Below are positions 56,136 to 61,912 of a stretch of 61,912 nt of DNA, one piece after another; position 1 is the first letter of the stretch; each line of letters begins with the position of its first letter. The DNA is from JAIBJN01 sp035762005 (lineage in GTDB: Bacteria; Actinomycetota; Thermoleophilia; Gaiellales; Gaiellaceae), in contig DASTQA010000085.1 of the NCBI GenBank assembly GCA_035762005.1, positions 1 to 61,912 on the forward strand, read 5' to 3'. The notes below the pieces were generated by a model. The model saw only the letters and a program-made list of their open reading frames with translations, searched no databases and was not told where the DNA came from. The position numbers were made by a program, and so were the translations under genes.

Positions 56136-56711
56136 CTAGGCGGCGCCGGCGAGCTGGCGCTGGAGCGAGGCGAGCGCCCGGTGCTGCAGCGACTTGACGG
56201 CGCCCTCGGTCTTGCCGAGGATCGTCGCCGCCTCGCCGTTCGAGAAGTTGAAGACGAACTTGAGCGTGAGCACCTGCTGCTGGTCGTCGGAGAGGTCCTC
56301 GATCATCGCGAGCATGCTGCGGCGCCCGATCGAGTGGAGGGCCTCGTCCTCGGCCGAGCGCTGCTCGCGGCCGGGCGGCTCCGGCGGCTCCTCCTCGGGC
56401 TGCCAGCGGCGGCGGGAGCGGAAGTGGTCGACGGCGAGATTGTGCGCGATCCGGAAGAGCCACGCCGAGAACGGCACCTTGCGCCACTGGAAGCGCTCGA
56501 TCGACTCGAGCATCTTCACGAAGGTCTGGTTCGTCAGGTCCTCCGCGTCGTGGCGGTTCCCGACGGTCAGCTGGAGGTAGGCGTAGATGCGGTCGAAGTG
56601 GAGCAGGTAGAGCTCCTCGAGCGCCTCGCGGTCGCCCCCCTGGGCGCGCGCGACGAGCTCCTTGACGTCGGCCGCAGCGGGCTCCGTGCCGGTTGGCGCC
56701 GTCTCGCTCAC
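56136..56711 (-). CDS. ECF RNA polymerase sigma factor
   Basis: 191 residues from GTG 56711. Region 2: LHFDRIYAYLQLTVGNRHDAEDLTNQTFVKMLESIERFQWRKVPFSAWLFRIAHNLAVDHFR. Region 4: LSDDQQQVLTLKFVFNFSNGEAATILGKTEGAVKSLQHRALASLQRQL. Region 3 is missing, as expected. The NQTFVKMLE and FSNGEAA details are typical of the BldN-related group in Actinobacteria. No anti-sigma gene overlaps it, so control may be transcriptional. The GTPase gene follows 12 nt downstream. Confidence 0.92.
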   Translation of the reverse strand: MSETAPTGTEPAAADVKELVARAQGGDREALEELYLLHFDRIYAYLQLTVGNRHDAEDLTNQTFVKMLESIERFQWRKVPFSAWLFRIAHNLAVDHFRSRRRWQPEEEPPEPPGREQRSAEDEALHSIGRRSMLAMIEDLSDDQQQVLTLKFVFNFSNGEAATILGKTEGAVKSLQHRALASLQRQLAGAA

Positions 56712-56737
56712 GCGTCTCGGGGGGCGGCGTCGCCGGC

Positions 56738-56965
56738 CTAGGCGCTGGCCGCGAAGCCGATCCGGGTCTCCCGCGCCGACCGCCGCACGTAGACGACCTT
56801 CGCGAGCGCGACGACGTACGTCTCGCCCTCGGTCTCGAGCGCGTACACGGGCTCGGAGGCCGAGAGCGCGGCGACGAGCGCGTCGGCCGTCTCCTCGGAG
56901 ACGTCGGCCCCGACCGACTGCCCGCCCTCGAACGCGATCTGGATCTTCACCGGATTCTCAGCCAC
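56738..56965 (-). CDS. small DUF3107-like protein
   Basis: 75 residues from ATG 56965. KIQIAFEGGQSVGADVSEETADALVAALSASEPVYALETEGETYVVALAKVVYVRR has the pattern of the short actinobacterial DUF3107 proteins (KIEI start, central helix, YV at the end). Function unknown. It overlaps the epimerase-like gene by 8 nt and lies 27 nt before the sigma gene. Confidence 0.7.
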   Translation of the reverse strand: MAENPVKIQIAFEGGQSVGADVSEETADALVAALSASEPVYALETEGETYVVALAKVVYVRRSARETRIGFAASA

Positions 56966-57359
56966 CGATCACCTCCGCGAGGACGCCGTGGAGCGAGTGC
57001 GGATGGACGAACGAGACGAGGTGCCCGCCGAGCCCGGGCCGCGGCTCGCGGTCGATGACCTCGGCGCCGCGGGAGGCGAGCTCGTCGACGGTCGCGTGGA
57101 CGTCGTCGACGGCGAAGCCGACGTGGTGCATGCCGGGCCCCCGGCGGATGAGGAAGCGGCCGACGGGGCTGTCCTCGGCGAGGGGGCAGACGAGCTCGAT
57201 CCTCCCGCCGCCCAGCCGCAGGTACGCCGCCTCGACGCCCTGGCTCTCGACCGTGTCGCGCAGCTCGACCTCGGCGCCGAAGAGCGAGCGGTAGGTCTCG
57301 ACGGCCTCGTCGAGGTCCTCGACGGCGAAGGCGACGTGGTGCACGAAGCGCACGTCCAC
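56958..57359 (-). CDS. mce: methylmalonyl-CoA epimerase-like VOC protein
   Basis: 133 residues from GTG 57359. Two VOC half-domains: HHVAFAVEDLDEAVETYRSLFGAEVELRDTVESQGVEAAYLRLG, then HHVGFAVDDVHATVDEL and a final EVIGG. The metal ligands would be H7 or H8, the histidine of MHHVG, and the glutamate near the C-terminus. It would interconvert R- and S-methylmalonyl-CoA in propionate or odd-chain fat use. No mutase gene is in view. A leaderless start is supported by TAGGAT 7 nt upstream. It overlaps the DUF3107-like gene. Confidence 0.88.
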   Translation of the reverse strand: MDVRFVHHVAFAVEDLDEAVETYRSLFGAEVELRDTVESQGVEAAYLRLGGGRIELVCPLAEDSPVGRFLIRRGPGMHHVGFAVDDVHATVDELASRGAEVIDREPRPGLGGHLVSFVHPHSLHGVLAEVIGG

Positions 57360-57366
57360 GCGGCCG

Positions 57367-57372
57367 ATCCTA
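57367..57372 (-). promoter_or_regulatory. -10 hexamer TAGGAT, leaderless start of the epimerase gene
   Basis: TAGGAT ends 7 nt before GTG 57359. Confidence 0.5.
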
Positions 57373-57396
57373 TCGGCTGGGCCCGCGGCCCCGGAG

Positions 57397-58911
57397 CTAC
57401 TCGGCGGCCGAGACGGCCCGCGGGGTGCCCACGCGCTCGGAGGCGTTCGACTCCTGCACGACGTCCGTGAGGAGCGTCTCGAGCTCGTGCCGGTTGAGCG
57501 TCTCCTTCGCGAGCAGCTCGACGGCGATCCGGTCGAGCGAGCGGCGGTGCTTGGACACGAGCCGCACCGCCTCCGCGAAGGCCTGGTCGGTGAGGCGCGC
57601 CTGCTCCTCGTCCCGGAGCCGCTTCGTCTCCTCGGAGAGCGCGTAGTTGTCGGCGCGCAGCGTGCGCGAGGAGACCTCGTCGCCCATCCCGAACTCGAAG
57701 ATCATCGCCCGGGCGATCGCCGTCACGCGCTCGAGGTCGTTGGCCGCCCCGTTCGTCACCGCGCCGAAGACGATCTGCTCGGCGGCCCGGCCGCCCAGGA
57801 GGACCTTCATGCGGTCGACGAGCTCCTCCTTCGTGTTCAGGAAGCGGTCCTCCTGCGGCGTGTGCAGCGTGTAGCCGAGGGCGAGACCGCGGGAGACGAT
57901 CGTCACCTTCTGCACCGGCTGCGGCTCGCCGACGAGGTGGGACATGAGGGCGTGCCCCGCCTCGTGGTAGGCGACGACACGCTTCTCCTTCTCGGTCATG
58001 GTCTTGCGCTGCTGGAGGCCGGCGATGACGCGCTCGAAGGCGGCGTCGAAGTCGTCCTGGCGGATCTGCGTCTGCTCGGCGCGGCCCGCGAAGATGGCCG
58101 CCTCGTTGCAGACGTTCGCGAGGTCGGCTCCGGTGAGGCCGGCGGTCTGGCGCGCGATCAGGCTCAGGTCGACGTCGGGCGCGAGCGGCTTCCCGCGCGT
58201 GTGCACGCCGAGGATGGCCTCGCGCCCGGCGAGGTCGGGCGGGCCGACGAGCACCTGGCGGTCGAAGCGGCCGGGCCGGAGCAGCGCAGGGTCGAGGTCC
58301 TCGAGCCGGTTGGAGGCGGCGATGATGACGACCTGGTCGTGGTGGTTGAAGCCGTCGAGCTCCACGAGCAGCTGGTTCAGCGTCTGGTCGTGCTCGCGGT
58401 TGAAGCCGGAGCCCGTGCGCCTCGTGCCGACGGCGTCGAGCTCGTCGATGAAGACGATCGCGGGCGCGTGCTTCCGGGCGCGGTCGAAGAGCTTGCGGAT
58501 GCGCGCGGCGCCGAGGCCGGCGAACATCTCCACGAAGGCGGAGGCGCTCTGCGAGTAGAACGTCGAGCCGGACGCGTGCGCGACCGCCTTCGCGAGGAGC
58601 GTCTTCCCGGTCCCCGGCGGTCCGTAGAGGAGGATGCCCTTGGGCACGCGGGCGCCCAGCTGGGAGAAGCGGCGCGGGTCCTTGAGGAAGTCGACGACCT
58701 CCTGCAGCTCGGCGGCGGCCTCGTCGACGCCGGCGATGTCGTCCCAGGTCACGGACGACTTCGACGACGGCTCGACCTCCGTCGGCCGGACCCGCGGCAT
58801 GAGCGAGAGCGACTTCCAGATCAGGAAGACGATCAGCCCCAGGAAGACGAGGGGCAGCCACGTCAGTGCGATCTCCGGAAGCCGGTCCACGAAGTCGAGT
58901 ACAGCGTCCAC
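57397..58911 (-). CDS. ftsH: short FtsH-type AAA+ zinc metalloprotease
   Basis: 504 residues from GTG 58911. One N-terminal helix at about 15-33, then directly the AAA+ domain: VTWDDIAGVDEAAAELQEVV, GPPGTGKT at 97-104, FIDELDA at about 155-160 and the RPGRFDR second-region motif near 212. The protease has HEAGH at 316-320 and a later aspartate. Normal FtsH has two helices and a 70-residue outside domain, missing here, and is 600 or more residues. It degrades membrane and soluble proteins with ATP. Likely a second, specialised FtsH. Confidence 0.93.
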   Translation of the reverse strand: MDAVLDFVDRLPEIALTWLPLVFLGLIVFLIWKSLSLMPRVRPTEVEPSSKSSVTWDDIAGVDEAAAELQEVVDFLKDPRRFSQLGARVPKGILLYGPPGTGKTLLAKAVAHASGSTFYSQSASAFVEMFAGLGAARIRKLFDRARKHAPAIVFIDELDAVGTRRTGSGFNREHDQTLNQLLVELDGFNHHDQVVIIAASNRLEDLDPALLRPGRFDRQVLVGPPDLAGREAILGVHTRGKPLAPDVDLSLIARQTAGLTGADLANVCNEAAIFAGRAEQTQIRQDDFDAAFERVIAGLQQRKTMTEKEKRVVAYHEAGHALMSHLVGEPQPVQKVTIVSRGLALGYTLHTPQEDRFLNTKEELVDRMKVLLGGRAAEQIVFGAVTNGAANDLERVTAIARAMIFEFGMGDEVSSRTLRADNYALSEETKRLRDEEQARLTDQAFAEAVRLVSKHRRSLDRIAVELLAKETLNRHELETLLTDVVQESNASERVGTPRAVSAAE

Positions 58912-58966
58912 CCGCCGTTCCCATCGGCACCGGCCGCGGAAACCTGAAGGACGAGCCCGTCCGGCC

Positions 58967-60040
58967 TTACCGGACGAGCTCGAGCCGCGGGTTCGGGCGG
59001 TACGAGCGCCCGACCTTCGCCGAGGGCAGCCCGTCCGTGAGGACGACGTCGGCGGTGAAGTCGTTGTCGCCGCGGATGAGCGAGGAGCCGACGCCGTAGG
59101 AGTCGACCGGCACGTCCCGCGCCTCGAACTCGCGGATCCGCTCCGCGTCGAACCCGCCCGAGGCGACGATCTTCACCCGCTCGAAGCCGTTCTCGTCGAG
59201 CGCGTCCCGCACCTTGCGCACGAGCCGCTCGTTCACGCCCCGGGGATCGAAGTCGCCCATCTCGCCCCAGAGCGAGCGGTCGACGAGCGTCCGGGACGTG
59301 TCGAGCCGGACGCCCCAGAGCCGGTCGCCGAGCGCCCGCGCCACCTCGAGCGAGGTGCGCACCGAGTCGTTCTCGAAGTCGACGAGCACGACGATGTTCA
59401 CGTCCTCGGGCGCCCACTCGTCGAACTTCGAGGCGGCGAGGACGGTGTTCCCCCCGTAGGCGGCGATGAGCGCGTGCGGGACGGTCCCGATCCCGCGGCC
59501 GCCCCACCAGGACGCCTGCGCGTCCGTCGAGACCCCGATGGCGCCCGCGACGTGCGCGGCGTAGCCGTCGCCCGTCTGGACGCGGTGGTGGTCGTGACGG
59601 GCCGGGAAGAAGAGGATGGGCTTTCCGTGCGCGGCCTGGACGACGCGCCGGACGTTCGTCGAGACGAGCGTTCGCCGGCCGAGGACTCCGAGGTACACGG
59701 TCTCGAGGTGCGCGAAGAGCGTGTAGTCGCCCTCGATCGTCATCACGGTCTCCCACGGCGAGATCTCGTCGCCGTCGTAGAGCGCGTGCACCGTCAGCGC
59801 GTCCCAGTCGAGAGAGCAGAGCCTGAGGACGGCGATCGCCTCGTCCATCCCGCCGAGGACCGCCTGCTTCTTCTGGAACACCTGCATGACCACGCGCGGG
59901 TGGCGACCGTCCGCGACGAGCGTGTCGCGGGCGTGGTTGAAGTAGACGTCCGTGTAGTAGCCCTCCCGCATCTTCTCGAGCGGAAGCTCGAAGATCTCAG
60001 GCGGGAGGCGCTTCCTCCGGGGCTTGATCTCCACCGCCAT
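58967..60040 (-). CDS. pncB: nicotinate phosphoribosyltransferase
   Basis: 357 residues from ATG 60040 (a GTG at 60046 is also in frame). It has ASGGFDAERIREFEARDVPVDSYGVGSSLI (phosphate/PRPP loop), YYTDVYFNHARDTL at the N-terminus and FARHDHHRVQTGDGYA-like central motifs, as in the PncB/NAPRTase family. It turns nicotinate and PRPP into nicotinate mononucleotide for NAD salvage. TAGAAT lies 9 nt before ATG 60040, which favours this start. It overlaps the end of the upstream DUF1385 gene by about 44 nt. Confidence 0.92.
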   Translation of the reverse strand: MAVEIKPRRKRLPPEIFELPLEKMREGYYTDVYFNHARDTLVADGRHPRVVMQVFQKKQAVLGGMDEAIAVLRLCSLDWDALTVHALYDGDEISPWETVMTIEGDYTLFAHLETVYLGVLGRRTLVSTNVRRVVQAAHGKPILFFPARHDHHRVQTGDGYAAHVAGAIGVSTDAQASWWGGRGIGTVPHALIAAYGGNTVLAASKFDEWAPEDVNIVVLVDFENDSVRTSLEVARALGDRLWGVRLDTSRTLVDRSLWGEMGDFDPRGVNERLVRKVRDALDENGFERVKIVASGGFDAERIREFEARDVPVDSYGVGSSLIRGDNDFTADVVLTDGLPSAKVGRSYRPNPRLELVR

Positions 60041-60815
60041 CGACACCCGATTCTAGGCGGAGGCACTCGGTGACGGCCGCGCCCGCCACCTCGAGCTGCT
60101 CCTCCGAGGGCTCGGCGGTGACCACGCGCTGCTGGAGCTCGTGCCCGGGCCGGGCGAGCGCGCGCGCGACCGGATGCCGCTCGTTGGCGACCATCCAGGT
60201 GAAGACCTCCACCGAGGCGGCGACGGCGCCGAGGCCGGCGGCCATGCGGGCGGCCGGCCGTAGCCGCTGCGGCGCCCGGGCCGCGAGCGCGCTCCCGACG
60301 GCGGTCGTGGCGAGCAGGGGGCCGACGAGGTGCGAGCCGCAGCGCTCGTGCTCGCGCGTGCGGGGCTCGCCGTGCTCGTAGCTCCCGATGGAGATGTGCT
60401 CGGCACCGTGGTACTCGGCGAGCGACGAGCCGCGGAGGGCGACGAGCGCGGGGCCGAGGGAGAGCAGGGCCCCGAGCGACTCGCGCGCGAGCGGCGAGAG
60501 GCGGGTGCGCCGGAGCGCGCGCAGGGCGACCACGCTCCCGGCCATCGCCCCGGCGACGGCCGGGCGCTGGAACGGGAGCACCGCCTCGGGCAGGCGGCGG
60601 CGCACCTCCGCGAGCAGGGGGAAGATCTCGGCGATGCGGAGCGGCGCCCTCGCGAACCGGTTGCCGGCGTCGGCCGCCTTCAGGGGCTTCTCCCCGGAGG
60701 CGACCTTCAGCTCGCCCTCCGCCGTGCGCACGGCGCAGGCCCAGTGGCGCGGCCCGTGGACGAGGACGCCGTTCGGGAGCGCCATGCCGCCGAGCGGGAT
60801 GTGCGTCGTGCTCAC
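59997..60815 (-). CDS. DUF1385 family protein
   Basis: 272 residues from GTG 60815. DUF1385 landmarks: PLGGMALPNGVLVHGPRHWACAVR at the N-terminus, LRGSSLAEYHGAEHISIGSYEHGEP and EHERCGSHLVGPLL mid-protein, and ARPGHELQQRVVTAEPSEEQLEVA at the C-terminus. Helices near 85-110, 130-150 and 185-225 predict a membrane protein. Function is unknown, though the HGAEH and HERCGS histidines and cysteine look like a metal site. The start overlaps the M20 peptidase stop by 4 nt. TACACT ends 6 nt before it, inside the peptidase gene. Confidence 0.9.
   Translation of the reverse strand: MSTTHIPLGGMALPNGVLVHGPRHWACAVRTAEGELKVASGEKPLKAADAGNRFARAPLRIAEIFPLLAEVRRRLPEAVLPFQRPAVAGAMAGSVVALRALRRTRLSPLARESLGALLSLGPALVALRGSSLAEYHGAEHISIGSYEHGEPRTREHERCGSHLVGPLLATTAVGSALAARAPQRLRPAARMAAGLGAVAASVEVFTWMVANERHPVARALARPGHELQQRVVTAEPSEEQLEVAGAAVTECLRLESGVDGGGDQAPEEAPPA
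60050..60055 (-). promoter_or_regulatory. -10 hexamer TAGAAT for the nicotinate phosphoribosyltransferase gene
   Basis: TAGAAT ends 9 nt before ATG 60040 and 3 nt before GTG 60046; the ATG is favoured. The hexamer lies inside the 3' end of the DUF1385 gene. Confidence 0.45.
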
Positions 60816-61912
60816 GCTCCCAGTGTACGGGCCACGTGGAGGAGGAACTCGGTCCCGAGCTCGAGGTCCCCGACGGCGATGCGCTCGTCCGCCGAGTGGA
60901 CGAGCCGGGCGGCGAGCTCGGCATCCATGGTGCGCATGGGGAAGAAGCCGTAGGCGGTCGTGCCGAAGGCCGCCCGCAGGAAGTGGCTGTCGGTGAAGCC
61001 CGGCGAGACGACCGGGAGCACGCGCGCGTCCGGCTCGTCCGCCCGCACGAACGCAGCGATCGTGTCCCAGAGCGGGGTCGCGAGCTCGGAGCGTGTGCCG
61101 CCGACGGCCTCGAGCCACTCGAGCTCGTAGGAGTCCTCGCCGAGGGCGGCGCGGACGAGCGGCTCGACGTCCGCCGGCGTCTCGCCCGGGAGCAGGCGGC
61201 AGTCGCAGACGACCTCGCAGAGCCCGGGCACGACGTTGACGCGGCGCGAGGCCGAGATCATCGTCGGCGAGACCGCGGCGCCGAGCATGGGCTCGACCAT
61301 CATGCGGACCTCGGGGGGCAGCGCCTCGAGGCTCCGGTCGAGAGCGCCCGGCTCGGAGGGGAGGCCGACCGCCGCGAAGAGCGCCTCCGTCTCCGGGAGC
61401 AGGCGCGGGCGCTGGGCGAAGCCGCCCAGGCGCTCGACGAGCCGCGCGGCGCGGACGAGGGCGTTGTCCGCGATGCCCGGCATGGAGGCGTGGCCGCTCC
61501 GGCCGTGGACGCGCAGCCGGAAGGGCGCGGACATCTTCTCGGCCGTCGAGCAGAGGTAGACGGGCCGCCCGTCCACGAGCGCGCGGTCGCCCCCGCCCTC
61601 GTTGACGCAGTAGTCCGTGCGCACGGCGTCCGGATGCTCCCGGCAGAGCCAGGAGAGCCCGACGTCCACCCCGACCTCCTCGTCGGCCGTCGCCGCGAAG
61701 ACGAGGTCGCCGCGCGGCCGAAACCCCTCCCGGGCGAGCGTCGCCACGGCCACCGCCGCCGCCGCGACGTGGCCCTTCATGTCGAGGGCGCCGCGGCCCC
61801 AGACGCAGCCGTCGCGGAGCTCGCCCGACCAGGGGTCCACGGACCACTCCTCCGGGTCGGCGACCACCGTGTCGGTGTGCGAGAGGAGCAGGAGGCTCGG
61901 ACCCTCCCCTCG
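60812..61912 (-). CDS. M20 family metallopeptidase (N-terminus beyond window)
   Basis: The visible part is 366 residues; the start lies past 61912. The motif SHTDTV, VWGRGALDMKGH, ATADEEVGVDV and CVNEGGGD mark the dinuclear-zinc M20 site. The dimerisation domain (FRLRVHGRSGHASMPG) and the C-terminal metal histidine (SPGFTDSHFL) follow. It belongs to the ArgE/DapE/CPG2 group of deacylases and peptidases; the substrate is not known. It overlaps the DUF1385 gene by 4 nt. Confidence 0.93.
   Translation of the reverse strand, partial: RGEGPSLLLLSHTDTVVADPEEWSVDPWSGELRDGCVWGRGALDMKGHVAAAAVAVATLAREGFRPRGDLVFAATADEEVGVDVGLSWLCREHPDAVRTDYCVNEGGGDRALVDGRPVYLCSTAEKMSAPFRLRVHGRSGHASMPGIADNALVRAARLVERLGGFAQRPRLLPETEALFAAVGLPSEPGALDRSLEALPPEVRMMVEPMLGAAVSPTMISASRRVNVVPGLCEVVCDCRLLPGETPADVEPLVRAALGEDSYELEWLEAVGGTRSELATPLWDTIAAFVRADEPDARVLPVVSPGFTDSHFLRAAFGTTAYGFFPMRTMDAELAARLVHSADERIAVGDLELGTEFLLHVARTLGA
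60822..60827 (-). promoter_or_regulatory. possible internal -10 (TACACT) for the DUF1385 gene
   Basis: TACACT ends 6 nt before GTG 60815. It lies in the last codons of the peptidase gene, which could also read through. Confidence 0.35.

Noticed and set aside
1..61912. Insertion sequences, prophage genes, CRISPR arrays, toxin-antitoxin pairs
   Set aside because: No transposase, integrase, phage structural gene or regularly spaced repeat was seen. Gene content and composition are even throughout.

Overview
This 61.9 kb window is chromosomal DNA from a high-GC actinobacterium. The strong G/C bias at third codon positions, frequent GTG starts, HrcA/CIRCE control of groESL, an MtrAB-LpqB-like operon and a DUF3107-like gene fit Actinobacteria. 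The mix fits deep-branching Thermoleophilia (Gaiellales/Solirubrobacterales) best, but that placement is inference. Almost every base is coding, genes often overlap by 4 nt, and no insertion sequence, phage, CRISPR array or plasmid gene was seen. There is no gene-free stretch longer than about 210 nt.

Layout. 1-2.9 kb: a minus-strand operon (small membrane protein, DUF421 protein, BtuF-like protein cut by the window edge), a cupin, a tRNA-Arg with anticodon GCG, and YgfZ. 3-9.4 kb: a secreted Asp-box protein, groEL/groES with two CIRCE operators, an MFS transporter, a Nudix hydrolase, an ASCH protein and a zinc ribbon. 9.5-15.3 kb: 2-oxoacid dehydrogenase E1alpha, E1beta and E2, then lipB and lipA, so the lipoyl enzyme sits beside lipoate biosynthesis. 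15.4-21.7 kb: fumarase, a Tat multicopper oxidase, a zinc alcohol dehydrogenase, a ferredoxin-NADP reductase and an A-type Fe-S carrier.

21.8-35.9 kb: a complete 14-gene complex I operon, nuoA to nuoN. It is followed almost without a gap by four tightly overlapping genes (35.9-40.5 kb): a disulfide-type flavoprotein, a cyclic-nucleotide-binding-fold protein, an FMO-like flavoprotein and a membrane class III cyclase. This is the best candidate for an undescribed redox/cyclic-nucleotide signalling unit.

40-49.9 kb: a membrane protein, an MBL-fold hydrolase, a short Ldh2-like protein, Mrp, a response regulator/histidine kinase/GerMN lipoprotein operon, and an ECF sigma/anti-sigma/L,D-transpeptidase operon. 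50-61.9 kb: GNAT, an IMPase-like protein, DUF1015, an OB-HD protein, a DAO-type oxidase, a YchF-like GTPase, an ECF sigma factor, DUF3107-like, a VOC epimerase-like protein, a short FtsH, a nicotinate phosphoribosyltransferase, DUF1385 and an M20 peptidase cut by the window end.

A genome-wide style is visible. At about 19 transcription-unit heads a TANNNT hexamer lies 6-9 nt before a GTG or ATG, as expected for leaderless mRNAs. I used this to choose several starts. Two genes (nuoJ and the Ldh2-like gene) appear to start at CTG.
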